Positions 7,952 to 16,939 are shown, counted from the first letter of the stretch. The stretch is 38,308 bases of DNA from Clostridiales bacterium (GCA_004553575.1 SFLA01000011.1:1-38308), one strand, 5' to 3'. The notes: a model not told the origin generated them from the letters alone. Made by a program: numbers and translations.

Positions 7952-8674
7952 TTATTTTGCCTTTACGGCAATATACCATTTTTCGCTGTCGGATTTTGCC
8001 TCGGAAAGATCGTATCCGCCGAACAGCATAAAATCGGTAAAGCCCGCCTTTTCGGTTGCCTTGCGCACCGTCCCGAGCGGAAAAAAGGTTTCGGTTACGG
8101 TTTCGTCCTCTCGCGTATAACCGTCGCCGCATTCGGAAAACATAGTAAGGTAGAAATCGCACTTTGCTTTGTCGCGGCGGTAGCAGTTCTGCCAGATAAG
8201 CATATCGTCGCCGAATTCGTAAACAAAGCTGTTCCTGCCGTAAATCTTCTCATAGCGGTATCTGCTGTTCAGGTCGAACACCATTATTCCGCCCGGTTCG
8301 AGATACAGCCGGCAAAGCCCAAGCACCGTTTCAAGCTCCTCTGCCGATTCGAGGTAATTCAGCGTGTCAAACGAGCATACAATTCCCTGTACGGTGCCGT
8401 ACAGCTCGAATGACCGCATATCCTGATTCAGCAGCAGAACGCCTTTTCCGGCAAGCTTCTGCTGTGCGACGGAAAGCATTTCGGGGGATATGTCAAGGGC
8501 GGTCATATCGTAGCCGTACCCGGCGAGCACCGAGGTTATACCTCCGGTGCCGCAGCCGAGATCGAGAACTTCGTTTACCGGGATATCCGAATAAAGCTCG
8601 AAGCATCTCCGCACAAAGCGGGCGTATTTTTCGTATTCTCCGCCGTTGACTATATCATATATACGTTCGGTCAT
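7952..8674 (-). CDS. Class I SAM-dependent methyltransferase
   Basis: The 240-aa protein has the Rossmann-like SAM-binding fold: motif I VLDLGCGTGG (36-45), acidic Asp61 at the end of strand 2 (MTALDIS), and further motifs SFDTLNYL and GGIMVFDLNS. It belongs to the broad Methyltransf_11/25 type, soluble and cytoplasmic. Its ATG overlaps the stop of the upstream lipoprotein gene (ATGA), so translation is coupled. It is the last gene of a trio with a WYL regulator and a DUF4855 lipoprotein. The methyl acceptor is unknown. The link to an extracellular glycan-type protein is positional only. Confidence 0.88.
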   Translation of the reverse strand: MTERIYDIVNGGEYEKYARFVRRCFELYSDIPVNEVLDLGCGTGGITSVLAGYGYDMTALDISPEMLSVAQQKLAGKGVLLLNQDMRSFELYGTVQGIVCSFDTLNYLESAEELETVLGLCRLYLEPGGIMVFDLNSRYRYEKIYGRNSFVYEFGDDMLIWQNCYRRDKAKCDFYLTMFSECGDGYTREDETVTETFFPLGTVRKATEKAGFTDFMLFGGYDLSEAKSDSEKWYIAVKAK

Positions 8675-11241
8675 TTCACGTTCACGGAAACCCTTCCGCC
8701 GGAAGATTTGCCGTATCCGTAATCGGCACGGATCTCGAACCAGTCTTCGCCGGTATAACCGTCGTACGGGGTATAGATGAAGCTGCCGTCGTTGTTGACG
8801 CTTACGCTGCCGTGCTCCGGGCTTACGGCAAGCTCATAGCCGAGACACAGCGAATAGGTTTCGCTTACGGTGACCTCACCGGAAACGCTTTTGCCGGATT
8901 CACATTCGGCACTTACGGAGTCCGGCTCGGCAAAATCGGTGGTCAGCAGACCCTTGGTAAAGTAATAGGTTTCGTCATACAGCGAGTGCAGATAGCTTCC
9001 GTCAGCCGCTACATATGCGTTATACAGAGCTCCCGGCATTCCGGCAAGATAGTACATATGAATGGTATCGGTCATGAACCCGGTTTCCGCGCCTACGTAC
9101 AGGTAATCCTTGTAGCGGCGCATCCACACTTCGTCGTCGGTACCGTTAATCTCGATTTCTATGCTCATTCCGTACAGCTTTGCAACCTCTGCGGCATCAT
9201 ATATCCGCTGTATGTTTATGTCGGTATTAAACGCGTAGTTGGGCTGCAGGCAGGCGGTGTCGAATCCGAAGCTTCTCCACGAGGTGTTGCCGGAAGCGGT
9301 GAAGTAGGGAATCCAGGTAGTCTGATATCCCAGCGAGCGGACGTAGTCGCAGGTGTAGTTGCACAGCTCGACTATATGCGGGTCGCTGCCGCTCATCTCC
9401 TCGACGAACCAGTAAAAGCCGCTTATACGGACCGAATCATAGTCCTTTGCTTCGAATTGAGCGATCTGCTCGTCTATAAACCACTTTATGACTGCCTTGC
9501 GGTCTTCTATATTCGAAAAATCCATTTTTCTGCCGTTAAGCTCGCCGAAGTTGGTCGCGCCGTATACGGGATAGAATATGGAAAGATAAGTGCCTACGGT
9601 GTAATCGTCGTCCAGTCCGAGCGAAGTCTTAGTGCGGTCTACCGCCGCGTCCAGCGCATCCATGTTGTAGCCGTCGATGAATTGGAAGTCCACATATCTC
9701 TGCCAGTCTTCTTTCGGCATCTCTTTTTTCTCGCCGCCGGCGTAAAGGTACTTTACGTACGGCAGGAACATGAACCCGTCGAAGAAAGTATCGGTTATCT
9801 CGCCGTCCTTAAGATACGCGGTATACGCGAGATACTGTTCTTCTGTCACAGCCACTTCATCGCCGGAGGAGGAAGGATAGATATACGAAAGCAGCACATC
9901 GTGCATGCCGTCGTAATCTTCGCTCGTTCCGTAGCTGCCGGTGAAGATGGGAGCGGTTATGTCGGTTTCGGACGGGTCGGACGCGCCCGCGGTGTTTTTG
10001 GTGCCGAAAACCGCGATTTCGTCGCAGTAGACGTGAACATCGCATTTGAAGGTTATCATTACATACCGCGCGGTATAGCTTGTACCGAAGCTCTCTTCGA
10101 TACGCTGAATGCAGGTCGCGCTGTCTGCTGTTATATTATCGACGGCGCAGACGGTGTACCAGCTTTCACCGTCGAGCGATGCGCTGACGGTAAGGGTATT
10201 CGGAACGTATACTCCGGCTGAATTGAGCGACAGGAAGCCTGCCGAAACTCCGCTCACGGCGGACACGGCGCCGAGATCAAACACTATCGAGCGGAGATTA
10301 CCGTGGGTAAACCGGAAGTATGCTCCGTCGGAGAGCGCTGCGGCGGACGCGGTTCTGCCGTCGGTAAGTCTGCCGGAATCCGAGCCGGTGTTGTAGTTTG
10401 CGTTAATATAGTCCTCTTTGCAGTCTGTAAGCGGTTTTATGGCGGTTATGGGGAGCCCGGACAAAAGGTTTTTATAAGTGTTGTAATCTTCGTCGGTCTC
10501 GGGCCAGTATACGTCTTCGCTTACGGCGGGAACCGTGAATCCGCCGTAATAATCGGAAAGCAGGCTGACCTTGCCGACGGATTCGGCGTCGGTGTAGGAA
10601 TAAACCGAGATTTCGTCAAACAACATGTTGTTTGCCTGCAGACCTTCAAACGTGAAACGCACATACTGCGCCGCGAAGGTGGAGTGCGGATTAATGCACA
10701 ACAGCACGCGGTCGCGGTCGGATTCCTCGCCGGACGAGACATATATGCCGATTTCATGCCAGGTCTCTCCGTCCGCGGATATGCTCACGCTCATAATGTC
10801 GCACAGCGATACGTCGTAGACGGTATTTTTGCAGGAGGACGCCTCAAAGTCGCAAAGCCCCTCGTATACGCTGCCGAGATTGAATTCAATCGTGACGGTT
10901 TCTCCGGATATGCCCATCCAGCCGTCCTTAAGATATTTGTAGTGCGAATCGTTGAATTCGCCGTCGGCCAGAACTCCGCCCGCATCGGGGAAGTTTTCGC
11001 TTACGGACGAAACCGTATATACTTTCCCGGCGGATACGCATACGCGTTCGCCGGTGCGCTCAGCTTCGCCTGCGGCGGCGGCAAGGCGGTCGGCGTACAT
11101 GGCGTTTATCCGCTCGCCGGATACGGTTTGCCGGCTGTCCTCCGATGTATCGGAAGTGATATCGGACACCTCGCCGGGTTCGGGAGTGCAGGCGGCGAGC
11201 AGCATAACCGCCGCCAGTATAAGACAAAAGATTTTCTTCAT
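8671..11241 (-). CDS. Large DUF4855-domain surface lipoprotein
   Basis: The 856-aa protein has a lipoprotein signal peptide ending in LLAAC (Cys18), so it is likely anchored on the outer face of the membrane. Two discoidin-like beta-sandwich regions follow (about residues 85-220 and 275-420), each with typical YVRFTFEG- or YVMITFKC-type strands. A DUF4855 domain occupies about 435-765, with landmarks such as GFMFLPYV, GFYWFVEEM, WIPYFTASG and QPNYAF. The DUF4855 family is thought to be glycoside-hydrolase-like. A short Ig/cadherin-like repeat (about 790-856, DGSFIYTPYDGYTG) ends the protein. GAGGA precedes the ATG, which overlaps the WYL regulator stop (ATGA). It probably binds or cleaves an extracellular polysaccharide; the substrate is unknown. 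Confidence 0.85.
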   Translation of the reverse strand: MKKIFCLILAAVMLLAACTPEPGEVSDITSDTSEDSRQTVSGERINAMYADRLAAAAGEAERTGERVCVSAGKVYTVSSVSENFPDAGGVLADGEFNDSHYKYLKDGWMGISGETVTIEFNLGSVYEGLCDFEASSCKNTVYDVSLCDIMSVSISADGETWHEIGIYVSSGEESDRDRVLLCINPHSTFAAQYVRFTFEGLQANNMLFDEISVYSYTDAESVGKVSLLSDYYGGFTVPAVSEDVYWPETDEDYNTYKNLLSGLPITAIKPLTDCKEDYINANYNTGSDSGRLTDGRTASAAALSDGAYFRFTHGNLRSIVFDLGAVSAVSGVSAGFLSLNSAGVYVPNTLTVSASLDGESWYTVCAVDNITADSATCIQRIEESFGTSYTARYVMITFKCDVHVYCDEIAVFGTKNTAGASDPSETDITAPIFTGSYGTSEDYDGMHDVLLSYIYPSSSGDEVAVTEEQYLAYTAYLKDGEITDTFFDGFMFLPYVKYLYAGGEKKEMPKEDWQRYVDFQFIDGYNMDALDAAVDRTKTSLGLDDDYTVGTYLSIFYPVYGATNFGELNGRKMDFSNIEDRKAVIKWFIDEQIAQFEAKDYDSVRISGFYWFVEEMSGSDPHIVELCNYTCDYVRSLGYQTTWIPYFTASGNTSWRSFGFDTACLQPNYAFNTDINIQRIYDAAEVAKLYGMSIEIEINGTDDEVWMRRYKDYLYVGAETGFMTDTIHMYYLAGMPGALYNAYVAADGSYLHSLYDETYYFTKGLLTTDFAEPDSVSAECESGKSVSGEVTVSETYSLCLGYELAVSPEHGSVSVNNDGSFIYTPYDGYTGEDWFEIRADYGYGKSSGGRVSVNVK

Positions 11242-12230
11242 TTTTGTTCCTCTTTCAGTCTGGACTTGGTTGTTTCAAGCATTTTAAGCATTTCGTCACG
11301 CACGGCGGGAGGATCGGTTATCTGTATATCTCCGCCGAACGAGAAAACCCACGAATAGAATTGCGGACTCAGAAGCACCTGCACCGTCACATAGAAGCCG
11401 CCGCTGCCGTCGAGCAGCACCGGGATATTTCTTCCGAACCGGTCGGCAACCACGCCGGCGTGATCGCCCGTACAGTGCAGCTTTACGCTTTGCTTTTCGC
11501 CTCCGAACATCAGGAAGGAGGAGGAAAGATATGCGGACATATCCGGCACGGGGTGCGCGTCTGCGGGGATATCGGTTACTGTAAGACCTGACAGCTTGTC
11601 CGCCCGGTAATGGCGGAGACTGTCTCCCTCGTATGCGACGAGATAGCATTTGTCGTCGCTTCTGACCACCGCTACCGGATCCGCCGTATACAGGCTTCCG
11701 CCGCGGCGGAATCTGCGGGATATCCTGCCGTTTTCGACAAGGTATTCGTAGTAGCGGAATGTGACCTTTTTTCTGCCGTCGATCGCTTCCAAAAGCCGGT
11801 CTATCGAATTGTAAACCGCTTCGTTTTCGGTTCGGTAGCCGTCCTCGGTGTATATCTGACGCCTGAGCAGCTTCGGACGGAGCCTTCCGGCGAACCGTGC
11901 AAGCTTTTCGGTAAGTCTTTTTGCCTTTGCCTCGGATATAAAGCGTGAGGACTGCACCGCGTCCGTAAGCAGTTCGAGCTCCGGAAATTCGAATATGCGT
12001 GAGGCGAGAAAGTAGCCTCCGTTTTTTCCGGGGATCCGTATGATGTCGTCTCCGTAGCTCTGGAGCGCCGTAATGTCGTCGTATATCGATTTCCGCTCTG
12101 CGCTTATGCCCTGTGCGGACAGGTAGGCTATTATATCCGGTGCCGATGCCGGGTGCTCCTCGTCGGTATTGTCTCTCAGATAATCGCGCAGGTACAAAAG
12201 CTTGAGCTTCTGTCTCGCGCTTCGGGGCAT
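11238..12230 (-). CDS. WYL-domain transcriptional regulator
   Basis: The 330-aa protein has an N-terminal winged helix (about residues 5-70, including ISAERKSIYDDITAL). A WYL domain (about 140-215) has CYLVAYEGDSLRHYRADK in the conserved core, and a WCX-type C-terminal domain follows (about 230-325). WYL proteins sense small ligands, often nucleotides or oligonucleotides, and activate or repress nearby genes. The ATG at 12230 has AAAGGCGGTG upstream. The gene starts behind the murA terminator and is coupled by ATGA overlap to the DUF4855 lipoprotein, so it may control that trio. No clear sigma-A promoter was seen in the 54-bp gap, so partial read-through from murA is possible. Confidence 0.9.
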   Translation of the reverse strand: MPRSARQKLKLLYLRDYLRDNTDEEHPASAPDIIAYLSAQGISAERKSIYDDITALQSYGDDIIRIPGKNGGYFLASRIFEFPELELLTDAVQSSRFISEAKAKRLTEKLARFAGRLRPKLLRRQIYTEDGYRTENEAVYNSIDRLLEAIDGRKKVTFRYYEYLVENGRISRRFRRGGSLYTADPVAVVRSDDKCYLVAYEGDSLRHYRADKLSGLTVTDIPADAHPVPDMSAYLSSSFLMFGGEKQSVKLHCTGDHAGVVADRFGRNIPVLLDGSGGFYVTVQVLLSPQFYSWVFSFGGDIQITDPPAVRDEMLKMLETTKSRLKEEQK

Positions 12231-12253
12231 ATAAATTCACCGCCTTTCAAAAA

Positions 12254-12277
12254 GCGGAACGGCTTTCACCGTTCCGC
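12254..12277 (-). terminator. Rho-independent terminator of murA
   Basis: On the - strand GCGGAACGG-TGAAAG-CCGTTCCGC is followed directly by TTTTTG. This classical terminator lies 7 bp past the murA stop and separates murA from the WYL regulator downstream. Confidence 0.85.
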
Positions 12278-12283
12278 AGGCTG

Positions 12284-13576
12284 TCAAACTGCGCTCTGAC
12301 CGCTGTCCTCGGGGGTATCGATCGTCTTTATGTCGGCGCCGACTCCCTGCAGCTTTTCGACAAGATGCTCGTACCCTCTTTCGATATGATAAATGTTCTC
12401 TATAACGGTAACGCCGTCTGTGGCAAGCGCGGCTATTACCATTGCGGCTCCCGCACGCAGGTCCGAGCACTTTACGGTTGCCGGTCTGAAGGGCCTGCCG
12501 CCCTGTATTACGGCGGTTCTGCCGTCTACTGTTATGGATGCGCCCATGCGCACCAGCTCCTCGACATATTTGAACCGGTTTTCCCAAACGCCCTCGGTAA
12601 GAATACTCGTTCCCCGGGCAAGGCAGAGAAGCACGCATATCTGCGGGTTCATATCCGTGGGATATCCGGGATACGGCATGGTCTTTACGTTTATGCGGCG
12701 GAGGGGACCTTCGGAAGGGTATATGTGCACCGCGTCGCCGAGGTCCTCGACCTTGGCGCCCATCTCCTCGAGCTTCGCGCTTATAGATTCGAGATGCTTG
12801 GGTATTACGTTTGCGATGGTAAGCTCGCTGCCGGTGGCGGCGGCAGCCATCATATAGGTGCCCGCCTCTATCATGTCCGGAATTATTGCGTAGGTTACTC
12901 CGTGCAGCTTCTTCACGCCGCGGATTTTTATTACGTCGGTGCCGGCGCCGGATACGTCGGCTCCGCAGGTGTTAAGAAAGTTAGCAACGTCAACGACATG
13001 CGGCTCGCGCGCGGCGTTGTCTATAACCGTCATACCGTCGGCGAGCACCGCGGCAAGCATTATATTTATTGTTGCCCCTACGGATACTATATCCATATAG
13101 ATCGATGCGCCGGTGAGTCCCTCGGGGGGTGCCGAGCAGGTTATGCAGCCGTCAACGACATCGACCTTCGCTCCGAGAGCCTCGAATCCCTTTATGTGCT
13201 GGTCTATCGGCCTTACTCCGAAATCGCATCCGCCGGGACAGGCAGCGCGGGAGGTTCCGTATCTTCCGAGTTCGGCTCCGACAACGTAGTAAGATGCGCG
13301 CATGGATCTCGCAAGATCGTAGGGGGTGGTGCCGGGTCGTATGTTCGAGGTATCTATTTCGACCGTGGTGCGGTCGATCATTCTTACAGTTGCACCGAGC
13401 GAGGAGAGTATATCCAGCGCGCTGCGGATATCGCTTATCTCCGGCAGGTTTTCTATTACGCACCTGTCGCCGACGAGTATGGTTCCGAGCAGTATCGGGA
13501 GCGCGGCGTTCTTCATTCCGCCGACGGTAATGCTGCCGTGCAGCTTCCTGCCGCCTCTGACCGAGATTTTTTCCAT
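12284..13576 (-). CDS. murA: UDP-N-acetylglucosamine 1-carboxyvinyltransferase
   Basis: MurA transfers enolpyruvate from phosphoenolpyruvate to UDP-GlcNAc, the first committed step of peptidoglycan synthesis, in the cytoplasm. The 430-aa length is standard. Landmarks are KNAALP (Lys22), the catalytic cysteine in PGGC (Cys117, the residue attacked by fosfomycin) followed by GVRPIDQHIKG, REPHVVDVANFL, and the YPGYPTDMNPQ loop. Cys rather than Asp at position 117 predicts fosfomycin sensitivity. It has its own promoter and terminator. The tail DTPEDSGQSAV is variable in the family. Bacillota often carry two MurA paralogues; which one this is cannot be decided here. Confidence 0.97.
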   Translation of the reverse strand: MEKISVRGGRKLHGSITVGGMKNAALPILLGTILVGDRCVIENLPEISDIRSALDILSSLGATVRMIDRTTVEIDTSNIRPGTTPYDLARSMRASYYVVGAELGRYGTSRAACPGGCDFGVRPIDQHIKGFEALGAKVDVVDGCITCSAPPEGLTGASIYMDIVSVGATINIMLAAVLADGMTVIDNAAREPHVVDVANFLNTCGADVSGAGTDVIKIRGVKKLHGVTYAIIPDMIEAGTYMMAAAATGSELTIANVIPKHLESISAKLEEMGAKVEDLGDAVHIYPSEGPLRRINVKTMPYPGYPTDMNPQICVLLCLARGTSILTEGVWENRFKYVEELVRMGASITVDGRTAVIQGGRPFRPATVKCSDLRAGAAMVIAALATDGVTVIENIYHIERGYEHLVEKLQGVGADIKTIDTPEDSGQSAV

Positions 13577-13629
13577 TTATATGCACCTTTCGGATATTAT
13601 TCGGGAACAGCTCCGTCTTGTCTCTATAT

Positions 13630-13657
13630 ATAATAGCAGAAAATCGGACTTTGTCAA
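13630..13657 (-). promoter_or_regulatory. Sigma-A promoter of murA
   Basis: On the - strand TTGACA (13657-13652), a 16-bp spacer and TATTAT (13635-13630) point toward murA, about 50 bp upstream of its start codon. Confidence 0.7.
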
Positions 13658-13710
13658 GAGCGTTCCCGTGTTATTACGCAACATTATAATTATATGCGAT
13701 TAAATAATCC

Positions 13711-13739
13711 TTGACAAAATGAGGAAATTGCACCATAAT
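13711..13739 (+). promoter_or_regulatory. Sigma-A promoter of the RNase J gene
   Basis: TTGACA (13711-13716), a 17-bp spacer and CATAAT (13734-13739) lie about 65 bp upstream of the RNase J start. It is divergent from the murA promoter. The intergenic region 13577-13804 holds only these two promoters. Confidence 0.8.
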
Positions 13740-13804
13740 ATAAACGGATAATTATGCGCATGGAGAATGCGGTTTAATACGATCATTTTCTGAAAGGATA
13801 TATA

Positions 13805-15733
13805 ATGGCAAAAAACAAAGACAGCAAAAATGACGGCGGAGTCGCCGGCGCGCTTACGGCGGTACTGACCGGGCGCAAAAAAAAGAACGCTTACACGAAC
13901 CGTGAACCGGCGCCGTCTGACGGTCAGCCGCAGACGGATAAAAAAAAGCAGAAAACCCGCAGGAGCACATCTGATACGGCAAAAAAAGCTCCCGTTCCGG
14001 AAGCGGAGAAGCCGCGCACGCGCAAAACGGCATCGGAGGGTCGCACCGTCAGAAAAGACAGCTCCGCAAAACTTAAGATAATCCCCATAGGCGGAGTGGA
14101 CGGAATCGGAATGAACATGACGGTATTCGAGTACGGAGACGACCTTATCGCCGTCGATTGCGGTGTGTCCTTTCCCGAGGACAGCATGCCCGGAGTCGAC
14201 CTTGTAATCCCCGATTTCACCTATATCGTACGCAATGCGTCGAAATTCCGCGCGTTGCTTATCACCCACGGTCACGAGGACCATATCGGAGCCGTTCCGT
14301 ATCTGCTTAAGCAGGTAAAAGTGCCGGTATATGCCAACAGGCTTACGCTTGGGATACTCGACCTGAAGTTTGCCGAGCACGGCATTAAAAACGCCGACAC
14401 TCATGTGGTTTTCCCCGGGGATACCGTAAGAATATGCGACAGCTTCGAGGTCGAATTCATCAAGGTCAACCATTCAATTCCGGATTCCGTGGCGGTTTGC
14501 ATTTCCACCCCGGTGGGAAGGGTTATCCATACCGGCGACTTCAAAATCGATTTAACGCCCGCCGGAGGAGATAAGCCGATCGATCTTCACCGTTTTGCCG
14601 CGCTTGGGCAGAAGGGCGTAAAGCTGTTGCTGTGCGACAGCACCAACGCCGAGCGCGAGGGCTTTACTCCCTCCGAGAGAACCGTGGGCGATTCGTTTGA
14701 CAAGATATTCTTCAACTGCGAAAAGCGGATAGTCATAGCCACATTTTCGTCCAATGTCCACCGTATACAGCAGGTTATAAACGCATCGGTGAAGTACGGC
14801 AGAAAAGTCGCCGTGACCGGGCGCAGCATGCGGAACGTACTGAAGGCTGCGAGCGAGCTCGGATATGTCACCGTACCGGACGGCACTATAATCGACCCGT
14901 CCGAGATGAGGCTTTATAAGGACAGCCAGCTCACGCTTATAACCACCGGAAGCCAGGGAGAACCGATGAGCGGTCTTTACAGAATGGCGAACGGGGAGCA
15001 CCAGCAGATAACGCTCGGCAGCAACGATCTCGTGGTGCTTTCCGCTTCGGCGATACCCGGCAACGAGAAGCTTATAGACAATATCGTAAACAGCCTGTGG
15101 AAGCGGGGCGCCGAGGTGCTTACCGTCGATACGCAGGAATCGGTGCATGTCTCCGGCCATGCCTGCCGTGAGGAGCTTAAGATTATGCATGCGCTCACCG
15201 CTCCGGAATACTTCGTTCCGGTTCACGGCGAATACAAGCATCTTATGGCGCACGCTTCGCTCGCGCGCGATATGGGTATGGATCCGAGACATATCATGAT
15301 ACCGGAGAACGGCAAGGTCATGGAGCTGGGAAGACGCGGGCTTTCCGTCGGCGGTACTGTTCCCGCCGGGCAGGTGCTGGTGGACGGCTACGGAGTCGGC
15401 GATATCGGTTCGTCGGTGTTAAAGGACCGCCTGCATCTGTCGGAGGACGGCGTTATCGTGGTTTCGGCGACGGTCGACTTCATAACGGGAGAGATGACTC
15501 AGGGCCCGGATATAACCACCTGCGGGTTCGTTTATGCCAAGGAGAACGGCGAGCTGCTGGATGAGCTTACGGTCAAAGCCGCAGAGATAATACGAAAAAT
15601 ACTGTCTTCGGGCAAGCCGGATATAAATTCGCTTAAGGAACGCACAAAGACGGCGCTCTCGTCGTTTGTCTACGGCAGAACCAGAAAGAAGCCGGTACTC
15701 ATTCCCGTCTTTTCCGAGGCGGAGATTTACTGA
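13805..15733 (+). CDS. rnj: Ribonuclease J with basic N-terminal extension
   Basis: RNase J is a metallo-beta-lactamase/beta-CASP nuclease with 5'-3' exo- and endonuclease activity, central to mRNA turnover in Bacillota. The catalytic zinc motif HGHEDH is at residues 155-160. Further metal-site motifs are HTGDFKID and the C-terminal PVHGEYKHL. The core begins near residue 87 (AKLKIIPIGGVDGIGMN). Before it lie about 86 residues rich in Lys, Arg, Thr and Ser, probably disordered and RNA-binding, which B. subtilis RNase J1 lacks. The protein is 642 aa against about 555 in the family. AAAGGA lies 8 nt before the ATG. An SDR gene follows 16 bp downstream. Confidence 0.95.
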   Translation: MAKNKDSKNDGGVAGALTAVLTGRKKKNAYTNREPAPSDGQPQTDKKKQKTRRSTSDTAKKAPVPEAEKPRTRKTASEGRTVRKDSSAKLKIIPIGGVDGIGMNMTVFEYGDDLIAVDCGVSFPEDSMPGVDLVIPDFTYIVRNASKFRALLITHGHEDHIGAVPYLLKQVKVPVYANRLTLGILDLKFAEHGIKNADTHVVFPGDTVRICDSFEVEFIKVNHSIPDSVAVCISTPVGRVIHTGDFKIDLTPAGGDKPIDLHRFAALGQKGVKLLLCDSTNAEREGFTPSERTVGDSFDKIFFNCEKRIVIATFSSNVHRIQQVINASVKYGRKVAVTGRSMRNVLKAASELGYVTVPDGTIIDPSEMRLYKDSQLTLITTGSQGEPMSGLYRMANGEHQQITLGSNDLVVLSASAIPGNEKLIDNIVNSLWKRGAEVLTVDTQESVHVSGHACREELKIMHALTAPEYFVPVHGEYKHLMAHASLARDMGMDPRHIMIPENGKVMELGRRGLSVGGTVPAGQVLVDGYGVGDIGSSVLKDRLHLSEDGVIVVSATVDFITGEMTQGPDITTCGFVYAKENGELLDELTVKAAEIIRKILSSGKPDINSLKERTKTALSSFVYGRTRKKPVLIPVFSEAEIY

Positions 15734-15749
15734 TAAGGCGGTAAAAACC

Positions 15750-16451
15750 GTGAAGAAAGTCCTGATAACCGGAGCGTCGCGCGGGATAGGACGCGCCTGC
15801 GCCGAGGAATTTGCACGCGGCGGCTGGCAGGTGTATGTCAACTGCGCCCGCAGCGTCGAGCTTCTGAGGGAGGTGGCGGAAAGCATTCCGGGCTGCATTG
15901 CGCTGCCGTTTGATGTTTCCGACCGCGGCGCCGTATACGACGCTATCGGCGGAATGGAGCTTGACTGTCTTATAAACAATGCCGGAAAAGCACTTTTTTC
16001 GCCGTTCGACGCGGTAACGCCCGAACAGGAAAAAGAACTTTACGGCACCGACCTGTTCGGGGTGCTCAATTGCACGCGTGCGGTGCTGCCTTCGATGATA
16101 CGACGCAGAACCGGCGTTATAATAAACATCGCTTCGATGTGGGGCGAGACCGGAGCCTCCTGTGAGGTGGATTATTCCGCTGCCAAGGGAGCCGTGATAG
16201 CATTTACGAAGGCGCTTGCAAAGGAGGTCGGGCCGTCCGGAGTCCGGGTGGTCTGCATATCTCCGGGAGCAGTCGATACGGATATGAATTCGCGCCTCAC
16301 GGTGCGGGAGTACGAGGAACTGGTCGATTCGGTACCACTCGAGCGCATGGGTCTGCCCGAAGATATCGCTTCGGCGGCGGCGTTTCTTGCGTCGGAGAGA
16401 GCTTCTTATATAACGGGATCCGTAATTGACGTAAACGGCGGGCTGATTTAA
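15750..16451 (+). CDS. Short-chain dehydrogenase/reductase (FabG-like)
   Basis: The 233-aa protein is a classical SDR. It has the NAD(P) motif TGASRGIG near the N-terminus, INNAG, catalytic Ser in NIASMWGE, and the YSAAK catalytic Tyr/Lys pair, ending with PGAVDTDMN and a typical C-terminal VIDVNGG. The Arg after TGAS favours NADPH. It resembles 3-oxoacyl-ACP reductases, but there is no fatty-acid gene cluster here, so the substrate stays open. GTG at 15750 is chosen because AAGGCGG (15735-15741) lies 8 nt upstream; the open frame extends further up into the RNase J gene without a ribosome binding site. It follows RNase J closely, probably in one transcript. Confidence 0.85.
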   Translation: MKKVLITGASRGIGRACAEEFARGGWQVYVNCARSVELLREVAESIPGCIALPFDVSDRGAVYDAIGGMELDCLINNAGKALFSPFDAVTPEQEKELYGTDLFGVLNCTRAVLPSMIRRRTGVIINIASMWGETGASCEVDYSAAKGAVIAFTKALAKEVGPSGVRVVCISPGAVDTDMNSRLTVREYEELVDSVPLERMGLPEDIASAAAFLASERASYITGSVIDVNGGLI

Positions 16452-16483
16452 GCAGAAATATCTTAAAAAAAGAAAAAATATAC

Positions 16484-16512
16484 TTGATTTCCGCAGGTAA
16501 GTGTGATATACT
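16484..16512 (+). promoter_or_regulatory. Sigma-A promoter of rplS
   Basis: TTGATT (16484-16489), a 17-bp spacer and TATACT (16507-16512). Transcription would start near 16519, giving a leader of about 80 nt before the rplS start. Confidence 0.7.
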
Positions 16513-16518
16513 TGCTTG

Positions 16519-16590
16519 TCAAAATATCGGGACGGTCCTCTGCGGCTCGGCACGAACGCCCCAGTATCTTTTATAAAAATAAAGGAGGAA
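16519..16590 (+). promoter_or_regulatory. Structured leader of rplS, possible L19 autoregulatory element
   Basis: The leader can pair ATA..GGG (16524-16531) with CCC..TAT (16560-16567) across an internal loop, closing off a GC-rich inner region. Firmicutes rplS genes are known to carry an L19-binding leader (Rfam L19_leader). Position and size fit, but I could not match the consensus base by base. Confidence 0.35.
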
Positions 16591-16597
16591 AAGCTTT

Positions 16598-16939
16598 ATG
16601 GATTTGCTGAAAGCTTTTACGGACGAGCAGCTCAAGACTGACGTACCCTCCTTCAACGTCGGCGATACCGTAAGAGTACACTGCCGTATAGTTGAGGGAA
16701 CGAGAGTAAGAACTCAGATTTTTGAGGGCACTGTTATTGCAAAGAGAAGCGGCGGGATTTCCGAGACCTTTACGGTCAGACGCGTGTCCTACGGTGTCGG
16801 CACCGAAAAGACATTCCCGCTTCATTCGCCTAACGTCCAGAAGGTCGAGGTCATCCGCGCCGGTAAGGTACGCAGAGCGAAGCTCTATTACCTGCGTGAG
16901 CGTGTCGGCAAGCGCGCAAAGGTAAAGGAACAGATTTAA
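16598..16939 (+). CDS. rplS: 50S ribosomal protein L19
   Basis: The 113-aa length is normal. The family core is plain: FNVGDTVRVHCRIVEG, RTQIFEGTVIAKR, TVRRVSYGVGTEKTFP, HSPNVQKVEV and a basic tail RRAKLYYLRERVGKRAK. L19 sits at the 30S-50S interface. AAAGGAGG lies upstream of the ATG. A promoter, a structured leader and a terminator frame the gene, although the following lepB/rbgA/rnhB genes are probably also reached by read-through, as no other promoter was found for them. The order rplS-lepB-rbgA-rnhB is conserved in Bacillota. Confidence 0.98.
   Translation: MDLLKAFTDEQLKTDVPSFNVGDTVRVHCRIVEGTRVRTQIFEGTVIAKRSGGISETFTVRRVSYGVGTEKTFPLHSPNVQKVEVIRAGKVRRAKLYYLRERVGKRAKVKEQI

Noticed and set aside
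8812..10221. A long + strand open frame opposite the DUF4855 lipoprotein
   Set aside because: It is antisense to a clear signal-peptide protein with domain features, has repetitive Val/Tyr/Ala composition typical of shadow frames, and has no ribosome binding site.
12278..12310. A sigma-A promoter for the WYL regulator from TTTGACAG near 12283
   Set aside because: A TTGACA-like hexamer is present on the - strand but no -10 hexamer follows at 16-18 bp, and the murA terminator lies over the spacer.
12365..13633. A 422-codon + strand open frame opposite murA
   Set aside because: MurA is unmistakable on the other strand; the composition (Tyr, Gly, Ala rich) is that of an antisense shadow.
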